A stretch of 64,000 nucleotides of DNA. It comes from Flavobacterium sp. SUN046 (GTDB lineage Bacteria; Bacteroidota; Bacteroidia; Flavobacteriales; Flavobacteriaceae). This document shows positions 17,305 to 25,447 of this stretch, piece after piece. The position numbers and the translations under genes are program-made. The stretch is taken from assembly GCF_028867965.1 (NCBI RefSeq), contig NZ_JAPQNT010000009.1, positions 56,683-120,682 on the forward strand. Reading direction: 5' to 3'. The stretch's first letter is position 1. Each line of letters starts with the position of its first letter. The notes under the pieces were generated by a model. That model did not search any database. It was given only the letters and a program-made list of their open reading frames with translations, and had not been told where the DNA came from.

Positions 17305-17379
17305 GGTTTTTTATAAGGACAATTAATTTACTGGATTTTTATGTCATTTAGTGCACCGTTGTTCTAATCTGTACATGTT

Positions 17380-18156
17380 TTATTGACAACAAGCCGCTAA
17401 ATTGTAAAGTTGTATTACTTCACTTTGTGATATAACTCTGTTGTATATAATGACATCATCTAATAAACCATTGTATTCTTTTCCTAAAAATAAATCGCCA
17501 ATATTTAAAGTAGGTTGGCTTGGCGGAGAACAATTACCACCTCCGCCATAGGAAGGATTGTTTGGTGTTAGTATTCCATTTCTATAAAGTTTCAAGTCAT
17601 TTCCATAACAAGTTACTACTAAATGTTGCCAAACATCATTGTAGTCAGCAGGATTATACAAAATAGCAGGATTATACCAAAGCGAATACTCATTAATTCC
17701 AAATACTGGTTTTCTTCCGTCATATAATGAAACTGACCATTGGCCATAGGTGTCTGGACAATGTACTCCCATGTCTCTTCCAATTAAGCATTCAAAAGAC
17801 CATGTTCCTATTGGTTTATACCATACTGAAATTGAAAATGGTAGTGTTTGAAAATTATCTATGAAACTGGGATTTATATATTTTAAAAATTCATTGTTTG
17901 CTTTAATAAAATTAAATGCACAATTTGGGTTTCCTTCTCTATCTGCACCAGAACTTGCCGTAGTTGGATTTGTAAGGTTGTAATTATTACCAGAATAATC
18001 ATTTAAACTTCCTGAACTAAAAGGATAAAAAGCTATGATTCCATTTTGTAAATTACCTGAAAGACAACTTTGATTAGTTTGAATAACTTTATCGGTTTCG
18101 GTATTATTACAACTAGAAATTAAAATTAGAGCAAGTAAGCTTAAGATTTTTTTCAT
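17380..18156 (-). CDS. LamG-domain (concanavalin-like) lipoprotein, distal gene of the cassette-like island
   Basis: A 258-residue lipoprotein starting MKKILSLLALILISSC, with lipobox ISSC at about residue 16. An in-frame ATG 30 bp upstream (18186) is less likely because it would put ten polar residues ahead of the signal. Residues ~45-250 form a LamG/concanavalin A-like jelly roll: FYPFSSGSLNDYSGN, SISVWYKP, WQHLVVTC, LDDVIIYNRVIS. Such domains bind glycans or other ligands; no catalytic residues are recognised. It is the last - strand gene after an array of palindromic repeats and has no repeat copy of its own downstream. Confidence 0.8.
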   Translation of the reverse strand: MKKILSLLALILISSCNNTETDKVIQTNQSCLSGNLQNGIIAFYPFSSGSLNDYSGNNYNLTNPTTASSGADREGNPNCAFNFIKANNEFLKYINPSFIDNFQTLPFSISVWYKPIGTWSFECLIGRDMGVHCPDTYGQWSVSLYDGRKPVFGINEYSLWYNPAILYNPADYNDVWQHLVVTCYGNDLKLYRNGILTPNNPSYGGGGNCSPPSQPTLNIGDLFLGKEYNGLLDDVIIYNRVISQSEVIQLYNLAACCQ

Positions 18157-18182
18157 TTGATTTTTACTTTTTGTAATGTGCA

Positions 18183-18304
18183 TCATATTTTTTTATAATT
18201 GACAAATTTCGTAACTTAATATTTACTAATAAGATACTGTTTCTTGCGAAAGAAAAATGTGATTTTGCCACATTTTTAGTCTGTTCGTGTAATGGCTGTT
18301 AGTG
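18183..18304 (-). repeat. attC-like repeat, copy A (degenerate at its distal end)
   Basis: Read on the - strand it opens CACTAACAGCC, where TAA is the stop codon of the 141-residue gene at 18299-18724. It shares a core TTTCGCAAGAAA.AGTATCTTA with copies B and C. The distal half is A/T-rich and less palindromic than in the other copies. It fits the recombination-site position of an integron cassette. Confidence 0.55.
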
Positions 18305-18724
18305 GCAGGGTTTTTTGTTATTAAAAATTTTTCTTTCATATGCTTCCTTGTACAACTTCGGTAATAATTTATTTCTACGTCTAATTCTTTTTCTTTCAGC
18401 AGCTTTTATACTGACAAAATCATAAGTTCCAGTTTCTAGCAACACAACTTCTAGAACATTACAGTTTTCAGTGATTTTAATCGTTTCTGTATCACATCCA
18501 ATAAATCTAATTGTTATATATTTTATTTCTGAGGTGCATTTGAATTTGAAGTTTCCATTGTAATCAGTTGTATCTATTATTTTTGAACCAGACATGATTA
18601 ACACCATTGCAAGTTCTTTTAATTGGCTATCGACAACTTTTCCGGTTATAATATTTTCTTGTCCAAATGATTTTTGGACAATCAATAGTAGTAAAACGAT
18701 AATTGTTATTTTAAGTTTTTTCAT
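18299..18724 (-). CDS. Secreted protein with carboxypeptidase-regulatory-like (CarboxypepD_reg) domain
   Basis: A 141-residue protein starting MKKLKITII; a signal peptide ends near KSFGQ (about residue 22). The longer reading back to 18778 runs into the repeat upstream and is not favoured. Residues ~25-95 form a small beta-sandwich of the kind found at the N-terminus of TonB-dependent receptors and in CarboxypepD_reg proteins (ITGKVVDSQLKELAMVLIM, then YNGNFKFK). The basic tail (ERKRIRRRNKLLPKLYKEAYERK) is unusual. Its stop codon lies inside repeat copy A, and repeat copy B ends 7 bp before its start. It thus occupies a complete cassette-like unit. Function unknown. Confidence 0.7.
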   Translation of the reverse strand: MKKLKITIIVLLLLIVQKSFGQENIITGKVVDSQLKELAMVLIMSGSKIIDTTDYNGNFKFKCTSEIKYITIRFIGCDTETIKITENCNVLEVVLLETGTYDFVSIKAAERKRIRRRNKLLPKLYKEAYERKIFNNKKPCH

Positions 18725-18730
18725 AACCTT

Positions 18731-18862
18731 GCTTGTATCGTTGGCGGCCTCGCGGAGCGGCGAACTTCGTAACTGCATATTTCCACTAAGATACTATTTC
18801 TTGCGAAAGAAAAACGTGAATTTACCACATTTCTCGCAATTGCTAGATACGGCTGTTAGCGG
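18731..18862 (-). repeat. attC-like repeat, copy B
   Basis: On the - strand it runs from GCTAACAGCCGTATC to GATACAAGC, with complementary ends (GTATC/GATAC) and a GC-rich inner arm near 18744-18765. The core TTTCGCAAGAAATAGTATCTTAG is shared with copies A and C. It begins 9 bp after the stop of the alpha/beta-hydrolase gene. Confidence 0.65.
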
Positions 18863-18868
18863 CTGTTT

Positions 18869-19819
18869 TTATTTTTCAGTTGTTTTAATAAATTTAGATA
18901 TACTTTCTATCCATTCAACTTTATTCTTAATTAGGTAATTTTCGTGTCCGGTATTTTTGAAAACATTAAGTTCTTTTATTCCTTTCAAGTTTGTGAAAAT
19001 TTCGTTGGTTTCATTTCTGCTTACACTTTTATCTTTTTCACCATAAAGTAGCAAAGTTGGACAATTTATTTTTTTCGCATACTCTGATGGATTGTGACTA
19101 AATCCCCAAAAGCCATTTTGAATTCCGCCCCAAAATAATAGAATACCCGCCATTGGAAAAGTTGGAGCGTTCATTTTATTAAATCTTGCACAAACTGTTT
19201 GATACATTGTCCCAAATGGACATTCAATAATTATTCCTTTCGGTTTTATTTGATTATCATTTATACATTTCATTATTGCGACAGAACCCATTGATGTTCC
19301 AAATAAATAAATATTTTTTTCTTTGCATTTTATTAAATAATCAAATGCTGTTTTAACTTGTTCTGCTTCTTTAAATCCAATTGTTGTTTGATTTCCTTCG
19401 GAATTTCCACTACCCATAAAATCTACAAGTAAAGTATTAAAACCCAATTTTATAAATTCATCAGATTTGTCAATCATTGATGATTTTTCACCACCATAAC
19501 CGTGAAATAAAATAATTGTTCCTTTCGATTTTTCTTTTTTTATTGACCAACATTCAATTTCTTTATTGCTTTTTAATGTTACAACTTGATATTTGTAACT
19601 TGGTGTTTTTAAATTTTTTGGTTTAGGGTTATTTACTCCGAATAATATAGTTTTAATCTTTTGAGTTGTAGTTAATCTTTCGGGACTTTTTGTTTTTTCG
19701 GTATTATTTTCTGTGAAATGCGTAAATTTATAAGCATGAAGAAAAGCAATAACATTCAACAATAAAAATAATATTATTAGAACTTTAAAAAGTTTTTTTA
19801 TGTTCTTAATTTTCTTCAT
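18869..19819 (-). CDS. Membrane-anchored alpha/beta hydrolase
   Basis: A 316-residue serine hydrolase with an N-terminal hydrophobic anchor (residues ~10-30). The alpha/beta-hydrolase triad is complete: nucleophile S176 in GTSMGS, D263 in LYGEKDKS and H292 in NTGHENYL. The oxyanion region is LFHGYGGEKS (105-114). The mid-region resembles dienelactone-hydrolase/YqkD-like esterases. The substrate is unknown. It lies between repeat copies B and C, one gene per interval, all on the same strand, so it looks like a mobile cassette rather than part of an operon with related function. Confidence 0.82.
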   Translation of the reverse strand: MKKIKNIKKLFKVLIILFLLLNVIAFLHAYKFTHFTENNTEKTKSPERLTTTQKIKTILFGVNNPKPKNLKTPSYKYQVVTLKSNKEIECWSIKKEKSKGTIILFHGYGGEKSSMIDKSDEFIKLGFNTLLVDFMGSGNSEGNQTTIGFKEAEQVKTAFDYLIKCKEKNIYLFGTSMGSVAIMKCINDNQIKPKGIIIECPFGTMYQTVCARFNKMNAPTFPMAGILLFWGGIQNGFWGFSHNPSEYAKKINCPTLLLYGEKDKSVSRNETNEIFTNLKGIKELNVFKNTGHENYLIKNKVEWIESISKFIKTTEK

Positions 19820-19841
19820 TTATCATTTTTTCTTCATTTTT

Positions 19842-19973
19842 GTATATCTCCAGACGGCTTCAAGAAGTGGCGAACTTCTTAATCGAATATTTTTCCCTAA
19901 GATACTATTTCTTGTGAAAGAAAAGCATGAATTTTCCAAATTTTAGCCATTTCTTAAAACGGCTATTATGCGT
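19842..19973 (-). repeat. attC-like repeat, copy C
   Basis: Read on the - strand from CGCATAATAGCCGTTTTAAG to the stretch ending at 19842. The outer arms are nearly complementary: CGTTTTAAGAAATGGC pairs with the reverse complement of the distal arm CGGCTTCAAGAAGTGGC. It shares the core TTTCACAAGAAATAGTATCTTAG with B. It starts ~18 bp after the stop of the 173-residue gene. Confidence 0.65.
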
Positions 19974-19990
19974 TCGGGCTTTGAGTTTCT

Positions 19991-20512
19991 TTATCGCTCA
20001 ATTTTTATCAACTTTATACTGTCTACTGAGTTTCTGAACCCAAATAAATATTCATTTCTAATTTTATATTGTGTTGAGTCTGTTTTTAAAAAATATTCGT
20101 TTCCACTTTTACTAAATTTTCCTTCTAAAAACTCAGTTGTTGAACCCTGATTTGTACTTTCTGTCATGCTAAAAGTGTTGTCAAGTTTCGAGTGTACAAT
20201 TGCAAAAATTGTATCTTTTCTGTTGAATTTCCAACTTTCAAATTTTAGGTTTTTATGCCTTTCTATTCCGTTCAAAAATAAGAAGTACACTAGGATTGCT
20301 GAAACTAAAGAATTGATAACGAAAATTTTTGTGTATTCTCTTCTGAGGAAATATAAAACGAGAGCAATAGCTAGATTTATTATGATAGCAATTGGAACTA
20401 AAATTACTAAAGCAATTGAAACACTTGGGTCAGGGTCACTTTCTTTAACCCAAAACCAGATTATAATGAAGTCAATTATTGTGAGTAGAAATAGTTTTAT
20501 AAATAATTTCAC
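19991..20512 (-). CDS. Small membrane protein of unknown function (cassette-like gene)
   Basis: A 173-residue protein with three hydrophobic segments in its first ~80 residues (about 3-20, 30-55, 63-80), separated by a charged loop (RREYTK). A soluble C-terminal domain of ~90 residues follows, rich in beta-prone and polar stretches. No family was recognised. It lies between repeat copies C and D and begins 31 bp after copy D. Single-gene units of unknown function with membrane segments are common in integron cassettes, which is consistent with but does not prove that origin. Confidence 0.7.
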   Translation of the reverse strand: MKLFIKLFLLTIIDFIIIWFWVKESDPDPSVSIALVILVPIAIIINLAIALVLYFLRREYTKIFVINSLVSAILVYFLFLNGIERHKNLKFESWKFNRKDTIFAIVHSKLDNTFSMTESTNQGSTTEFLEGKFSKSGNEYFLKTDSTQYKIRNEYLFGFRNSVDSIKLIKIER

Positions 20513-20543
20513 TTGTCTTTTTTAGTAATTTTTCAAGTCTGAT

Positions 20544-20675
20544 GTACAACGTTTCCGAGCTTTGCGTCTGTTGCGAGCTTCGGAACCTGGTACTTTTCAC
20601 AATGATAAAATTTCTTGCTGAAGAGAAACGTCCGGCTTCCACAAATTTCGCAATAGCGCAAAACGTGTGTTATGC
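20544..20675 (-). repeat. attC-like repeat, copy D
   Basis: On the - strand it opens GCATAACACACGTTTTGCGC and closes GCAAAGCTCGGAAACGTTGT. TTGCG-N3-TTGCGA in one arm faces TTGCG-N4-TTGCGA in the complement of the other, a long imperfect palindrome. The TAA in GCATAAC is the stop codon of the 179-residue gene, as is usual for integron cassettes. Confidence 0.7.
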
Positions 20676-21209
20676 GGTCGTTATTTTATTCTCCTTGTGA
20701 ATGTCATAATATTTGCATACTTGATACGTCTCAAGTTCACCATTTTTATTATTTTCTTCAAATAGGAAGGTAACTCCTCCTTCTGTGTCGATAAAAGTAT
20801 GCTCACAATCTTCTAGTCCAAATAGATGTGCTCCAGCTGTCTCAAAATTTTTCAGGGGTCCTTTTATTGTATATTTTTTATAGGTTATATTTCTTTGGGC
20901 GATTTCACTTTCTATCTTTATTAAACTTCTCTTTTTTGAAATCCACGGAATGTTTACCCCTTTAAAGTCTTTTTTTGAGAAAAGAATTTCAGGTCTGTAA
21001 CTTATCCCGTTAATTTTTTCATTATAAATATGAAACTCAATAAATCCAATTTTAACTATGCCATAAATGAGTCCATTAACTTCTGTCTCTTTTACAGACC
21101 AAAAGTCGACACCAAATATATTAATTAACTTTTCCATTGAAGTGCCAGGCGCCAGTCCTTCAATAAAACCTTTTTTAAGAAAATGGTCAAAATCGTTTGT
21201 CGAAGTCAT
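20670..21209 (-). CDS. Protein of unknown function (first gene of the cassette-like island)
   Basis: A 179-residue soluble protein, no signal peptide or membrane segment. It starts MTSTNDFDHFLKKGFIEGLAPGTS and has alternating beta strands (IYGIVKIGFIEFHIYN, GGVTFLFEE). No motif or family was recognised; the LAPGTS..KLINIFG opening recalls small immunity- or SMI1-like proteins only vaguely. Its stop codon is embedded in repeat copy D. Upstream (21210-21364) is plain A/T-rich DNA with no fifth repeat copy seen. Confidence 0.65.
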   Translation of the reverse strand: MTSTNDFDHFLKKGFIEGLAPGTSMEKLINIFGVDFWSVKETEVNGLIYGIVKIGFIEFHIYNEKINGISYRPEILFSKKDFKGVNIPWISKKRSLIKIESEIAQRNITYKKYTIKGPLKNFETAGAHLFGLEDCEHTFIDTEGGVTFLFEENNKNGELETYQVCKYYDIHKENKITTA

Positions 21210-21364
21210 TGTTATTCTCTTTTTTTATAATGTCACACAACTCTTTAATAAACGAATATATAAAATTTAAGCAATTAAATTATAAAAACAATAAATCATA
21301 TTTAAAATTCAACAATGGAGTTTATAAATTTCCTTAATTATGATTTAGTATAGTTGCAACAAAA

Positions 21365-21703
21365 TCAACTACAAACTTCCATTTTAAAATGCGTGATTCT
21401 TTTTATCAATTCCAATGGCATCGGTTTATCTATAGGAAATTGTACTGAACCTTTTCCTTGTTTGTAGTTAACTAATTCGGTACTAAATTTTTCGTGTCCT
21501 TGTGGCGTAGCATAAAATCCGATGTGGTTTTTAAATGCTGCAAAATATACTAAAGGTGTTCCGTTATATTTGTATGCTGGCATTCCGTAACTTATACTTT
21601 CAACAGCTTTTGGTGCAGTTTCTTTAATGATTTTGCGAATTTCGTGTAAAATTTCTCGCGTTCTTACATCGAAAGAATTGATGTATTCGTCAACAGTATT
21701 CAT
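21365..21703 (-). CDS. DUF1801 (YdhG-like) protein
   Basis: A 112-residue cytoplasmic protein of the DUF1801/YdhG group. Recognisable blocks are YINSFDVRTREILHEIR at the start, AVESISYGMPAYKYNG in the middle, and FKNHIGFYATPQGHEKF. The ATG at 21703 is preferred: an upstream in-frame start at 21763 would run through the terminator hairpin of the next gene (21739-21768). Members have been linked to iron handling or called putative iron chaperones, but the biochemistry is not settled. It stands alone between the cassette-like island and the next gene. Confidence 0.85.
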   Translation of the reverse strand: MNTVDEYINSFDVRTREILHEIRKIIKETAPKAVESISYGMPAYKYNGTPLVYFAAFKNHIGFYATPQGHEKFSTELVNYKQGKGSVQFPIDKPMPLELIKRITHFKMEVCS

Positions 21704-21738
21704 TTTGATTAAATTGTAACATATCAAATATAAAAAAA

Positions 21739-21768
21739 AATCCTCAATTGTTTTCACAATCAAGGATT
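21739..21768 (-). terminator. Rho-independent terminator of the 488-residue gene
   Basis: On the - strand AATCCTTGATTGT (21756-21768) pairs with ACAATTGAGGATT (21739-21751, two central mismatches), followed by a run of nine T (complement of 21732-21740). It lies directly downstream of the gene at 21792-23258. Confidence 0.8.
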
Positions 21769-21791
21769 ATATATAATTTTTAAAAAGTAAA

Positions 21792-23258
21792 TTATTGAGC
21801 TTTCTCTAAGACTTTAGTTGGGTCGTAACCAAACAATTTGTGTTGCTTTATCAATTCTGCAGTGCCTTGTGGCAACATTCTTTCCCAACCAGGAATTCCA
21901 GTTCCAATCATTCTCAAAACTTCTCTTGAAAAGATTTTTAGATTTTCAGGATCATAAACTGGTACATCAACCACTTTTCCGTTATAAGCGAAGAATTTGT
22001 ATAATTCTTTCATTCTTGGATGTACTTTTAGGTTTTGTGAAGTAACAATTTCGCCATTATCTTCCATAGGATATAAATATACCTTTAAATCACGATAGAA
22101 TAATTTTCCGAATGCTTCAAGAATTCCACCACTTAAATGGCGGTAGTATTTCTCATCAAAAATATCTACTAAATTGTTTACGCCCATAACCAATCCCATA
22201 CGCGCTTTGGTATAACTTGAGAAGTATTCGACTACTTTATAATATTCTTGAAAATTTGAAATCATAACAGTTTGCCCAAGCGAACAAAGCAATTCAGCTC
22301 TATCCATAAAGTCACGTTCGTCAATTTCGCCTTCTGAGCGCAAGTTAGAAAGTGTAATTTCGAAAATTACAAACGTATTTTCTTTTTCAACTTTATTTTC
22401 TTCGATAAACATTTCGAGTGATTTTTCATACATATCCATGTTTACCTTGGTAACTGGGCGAAAACTTCCTCTTAAAGCTAAAATGTTTCTTTTATAAAGT
22501 ACTGCTGCTGGCAAAATATTATGCCCATCGGGACCAAACATTACGGCATCGGTCATTCCGTTTTTAACCAATTGCAAACTCATTAATCTGTTGTCAACAT
22601 TGGCAAAACTTGGACCAGAAAAATTAATAGTATCAATTTCTAATTGGTCTTTATCTAAATGATCATACAAATATCGAAGTAATTTTTTAGGATCACCATA
22701 TTTATAATAAGCGCCATAAATTAAATTTACGCCTAGAATTCCTAGCGTTTCTTGTTGCAAACGTGCATCAGTTTCTTTAAAACGAATGTGAAGTGTAATT
22801 TCGTTATAATCTTCATCAGGCTCAACTTGGTATTTTATTCCAACCCAACCGTGACCTTTAAATTGTTTTGCAAAATCAATAGTTGCTACAGTATTGGCAT
22901 AACTAAAGAATATTTTATTTGGATGTTTGTCTCTGTCTAAACGTTTTTCAATCAAGTCTACTTCATGCGAAAGCATCTTTTTTAATCTACTTTCGGTTAC
23001 ATATCTTCCATCTTCTTCAATGCCATAAATAGCATCACTAAAATCTTTATCATAGGCAGACATTGCTTTTGCAATAGTTCCTGATGAACCACCAGATCTA
23101 AAAAAATGCCTCACCGTTTCTTGACCAGCACCAATTTCTGCAAAAGTTCCATATATGTTTTCGTTCAAGTTGATGCGTAATGCTTTATCCTTTAATGACG
23201 GAACGTGCTCAATTACTCGATCACCTTTTAACTTAATATCCAATCCAATATTTCCCAT
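21792..23258 (-). CDS. Conserved protein of unknown function (488 aa)
   Basis: A 488-residue cytoplasmic protein, no signal peptide or membrane segment. It is the kind of strongly conserved protein seen in flavobacteria and, as I recall, in cyanobacteria, with opening blocks NLNENIYGTFAEIGAGQ and RSGGSSGTIAKAMSAYDK. It is sometimes given doubtful names such as a TonB-dependent receptor or a nicotinate-nucleotide adenylyltransferase; I see no motif for either. The start at 23258 is chosen because TAACTTTG, a Bacteroidetes -7 box, sits at 23277-23284 on the same strand. An upstream ATG at 23279 would overlap that box. It is monocistronic with its own terminator. Confidence 0.75.
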   Translation of the reverse strand: MGNIGLDIKLKGDRVIEHVPSLKDKALRINLNENIYGTFAEIGAGQETVRHFFRSGGSSGTIAKAMSAYDKDFSDAIYGIEEDGRYVTESRLKKMLSHEVDLIEKRLDRDKHPNKIFFSYANTVATIDFAKQFKGHGWVGIKYQVEPDEDYNEITLHIRFKETDARLQQETLGILGVNLIYGAYYKYGDPKKLLRYLYDHLDKDQLEIDTINFSGPSFANVDNRLMSLQLVKNGMTDAVMFGPDGHNILPAAVLYKRNILALRGSFRPVTKVNMDMYEKSLEMFIEENKVEKENTFVIFEITLSNLRSEGEIDERDFMDRAELLCSLGQTVMISNFQEYYKVVEYFSSYTKARMGLVMGVNNLVDIFDEKYYRHLSGGILEAFGKLFYRDLKVYLYPMEDNGEIVTSQNLKVHPRMKELYKFFAYNGKVVDVPVYDPENLKIFSREVLRMIGTGIPGWERMLPQGTAELIKQHKLFGYDPTKVLEKAQ

Positions 23259-23448
23259 AATCGTTTCTATACATTGCAAAGTTAATAAAATACGTGCTTT
23301 ATTAAAAGATAAATAATCCTATTTTTGTATTAAATTTACTTCTGGTTGATTTGCTATTTATTTGTAATCAAATATCATGCTAAAAGAATGCTAATTACGA
23401 TGTAGAATGAATTTGTTTTCGAGCTAATTTTTCAAATATAAATTTAAA

Positions 23449-24213
23449 ATGAAAATCTATTTTCTTGGCACTGGAACTTCTCAAGGTATTCCTGTTATTG
23501 GAAGCCAACATTCGGTGTGTTTAAGTGACGATTTTAAAGATAAACGTTTGCGCGTTTCCGTTTGGATTCATGACGAAAATAGTTCAATTGTGATTGATTG
23601 CGGACCCGATTTTAGACAACAAATGCTTGCTTCTAAATGTTCTAGAGTTGATGCAATTTTGTTTACGCACGAGCATTCCGATCATACTGCTGGTTTAGAT
23701 GATATTCGTCCGTTTAATTTCAAGCAAGGTGAAATTCCAATTTTTGGTCACCAACGAGTTCTTGATAATTTAAAAAAACGATTTGATTACATATTTGAAA
23801 CCGAAAATAAATATCCAGGAGCACCATCAGTTAAACCTATTGAAGTTATCAATGATAATCCATTTTCTGTTGGAAATTTAAAGATAAATCCGATTAATGT
23901 TTGGCATGGAACACTACAAGTTTTTGGATATAAAATAGATAAATTTGCTTACTTAACCGACGTGAAAACGGTAGATTTGCAAGAAATTGAAAAATTAAAA
24001 GAGCTAAAAGTATTGGTAATTAATTGCTTAAGAGAAGAACCACACCATTCACATTTTAGTTTGCAGGAAGCATTAGATTTTGTAACTTTGGTTCAACCGG
24101 AACGAACTTATTTAACTCACATAAGTCATTTGCTAGGATTTCATGAAGAAGTTCAAAAAAAACTACCAAAAAATGTGTTTTTAGCGTATGATAATTTAGA
24201 AATCTCGATTTAA
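23449..24213 (+). CDS. PhnP-like MBL-fold metallo-hydrolase
   Basis: A 254-residue metallo-beta-lactamase-fold enzyme. The metal motif is THEHSDHTAGLDD (H74, H76, D78, H79), preceded by FLGTGTSQGIPVIG (about 5-18) as in PhnP and RNase Z relatives. Further ligands are likely in VWHG, YLTDV and the C-terminal LTHISH. PhnP-type proteins hydrolyse cyclic phosphodiesters, for example 5-phosphoribosyl 1,2-cyclic phosphate. No phn genes are nearby, so the substrate is open. Insertion of an HSVCLSDDFKDKRLR segment after the first strand is usual in this family. It leads a likely three-gene unit with two hypothetical genes 31 and 11 bp downstream. Confidence 0.88.
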   Translation: MKIYFLGTGTSQGIPVIGSQHSVCLSDDFKDKRLRVSVWIHDENSSIVIDCGPDFRQQMLASKCSRVDAILFTHEHSDHTAGLDDIRPFNFKQGEIPIFGHQRVLDNLKKRFDYIFETENKYPGAPSVKPIEVINDNPFSVGNLKINPINVWHGTLQVFGYKIDKFAYLTDVKTVDLQEIEKLKELKVLVINCLREEPHHSHFSLQEALDFVTLVQPERTYLTHISHLLGFHEEVQKKLPKNVFLAYDNLEISI

Positions 24214-24244
24214 AATAAATTTAATAAAAATAAAGGTTACTTTT

Positions 24245-24736
24245 ATGAAACGACAATTGTATTTATATCTATTTATTCTTTCAACTTTAGTTTTGGCATT
24301 TACGTATATGTATTTGAGCAAGCAAGTAGCATTTGAAAAAAAGAAAAGCCAAACCGAAACTAAAAGTTTTAATGATAGCATCACTTTAATGAAAGAGAAA
24401 CTGCAAGATGCTGATTATTTTTCGTTGGAACAAAATCAAATGGCTCAAGAATATTTTTTTGAAACTGGTTACATGAAGTTGTTGCCTTTAATTAAAGAAT
24501 CATTACTTGCATTTAATGATGATCCTAAAGGAAATATCTACACCGGTCAAGAAAAAATGGGTGAACAAAAATTCATCATTAATAAAATAAAAATTTTAAA
24601 CCACCGTTGGATAATTGCCGATTATAGCAATGGTCAAATGTGGGGTCATGTTCTAATAAAATATTTTGTAGAAGAAAATAATAAAGTTTCTTTTCAAGTA
24701 ATGGATACCTTTTTATTTCCTAAAGAGAACTATTAA
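24245..24736 (+). CDS. Single-pass membrane protein of unknown function
   Basis: A 163-residue protein with one N-terminal membrane helix (about residues 5-24), a lysine-rich juxtamembrane stretch and a soluble domain of ~120 residues. It is probably exposed to the periplasm. The domain contains WIIADYSNGQMWGHVLIKYFVE, which looks like a conserved core, and ends in a beta-rich strand pair. No catalytic motif is recognised. It is 31 bp after the metallo-hydrolase and 11 bp before a lipoprotein gene, so all three are probably co-transcribed. Confidence 0.75.
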   Translation: MKRQLYLYLFILSTLVLAFTYMYLSKQVAFEKKKSQTETKSFNDSITLMKEKLQDADYFSLEQNQMAQEYFFETGYMKLLPLIKESLLAFNDDPKGNIYTGQEKMGEQKFIINKIKILNHRWIIADYSNGQMWGHVLIKYFVEENNKVSFQVMDTFLFPKENY

Positions 24737-24747
24737 TTCAATTTAAT

Positions 24748-25242
24748 ATGTATAAAAAAATAACACTTATAGTCTTAATTTTCACGGTTTTTATTTCTTG
24801 TAAATTAAAAGATGATGCTTCAGATGAAGTTGCAAATAAGAAAATACAACCTAAAGATTCAACAATTGTTGGAGCCGATCAAGACGAAAACGGATGCCTA
24901 GCTTCGGCTGGATATACTTGGTCTAAACTGAATAAAGAATGTGTAAGAGCTTTTACAGGTATTCAGTTAAATCCGGCTGCAAATGTCGCTACAGAAGATG
25001 TTACACTTTGCGCTTATGTACTTTTTAATTCAAATGCAGACAAAGCAGAAGTATTTTTACCAGATGAAAAATCGTTTATTTTGACACGTTCTGCCGAAGG
25101 TAAACCTTGGGTTTTTAATGAATATCAATTGATTCCTAAAAACGGTTATATTCTTACTAAAGATGGAACCACAATTTATTCAGGCGATGGCGAAATAGGA
25201 AATAAAGTTACTGGCTCAGATAATCCCGAAGGTCAGGAATAA
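24748..25242 (+). CDS. Lipoprotein of unknown function
   Basis: A 164-residue lipoprotein. The signal ends in lipobox FISC (Cys18), followed by an acidic KLKDDASDE stretch. Residues ~40-75 (GADQDENGCLASAGYTWSKLNKECVR) are a short Cys-pair motif seen in many Bacteroidetes lipoproteins, and the rest is a small beta-rich domain. A clear terminator follows at 25256. Cell-surface or periplasmic location is inferred from the lipobox. Function unknown. Confidence 0.8.
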   Translation: MYKKITLIVLIFTVFISCKLKDDASDEVANKKIQPKDSTIVGADQDENGCLASAGYTWSKLNKECVRAFTGIQLNPAANVATEDVTLCAYVLFNSNADKAEVFLPDEKSFILTRSAEGKPWVFNEYQLIPKNGYILTKDGTTIYSGDGEIGNKVTGSDNPEGQE

Positions 25243-25255
25243 AGATATTTAAACC

Positions 25256-25284
25256 AAAAGAGACGTAATTAACGTCTCTTTTTT
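25256..25284 (+). terminator. Rho-independent terminator
   Basis: AAAAGAGACGT (25256-25266) pairs with ACGTCTCTTTT (25272-25282) over a 5-nt loop, followed by T-run. It ends the metallo-hydrolase/hypothetical unit. Confidence 0.9.
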
Positions 25285-25447
25285 TATTTATGAAAGTGAA
25301 AAACAAATCATTAAATTTGGCCAACTTAATTGTTTACAGCAAAAATTATTATTTTTACATCATCTTAATGAAAATTAAGTTTAATTCAAATAATTATATG
25401 TCAACTAAATAGATGGAAAAACAAAAAACAATAGTAAAACTAAAGTT

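Noticed and set aside
17305-17379. Possible fifth attC-like end after the LamG gene (ACAACGGTGC on the - strand)
   Set aside because: Only a short fragment resembles the repeat ends; the core shared by the four copies is absent and no palindrome partner is visible.
18725-18778. N-terminal extension of the CarboxypepD_reg gene
   Set aside because: The extension runs into the GC-rich arm of repeat copy B and precedes the signal peptide.
21792-23258. Naming the 488-residue protein a TonB receptor or nicotinate-nucleotide adenylyltransferase
   Set aside because: No signal peptide, plug/barrel, or HxGH nucleotidyltransferase motif is present.
25312-25319. TAAATTTG as promoter of the CUB-domain gene
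   Set aside because: No TTG is found at suitable spacing upstream.
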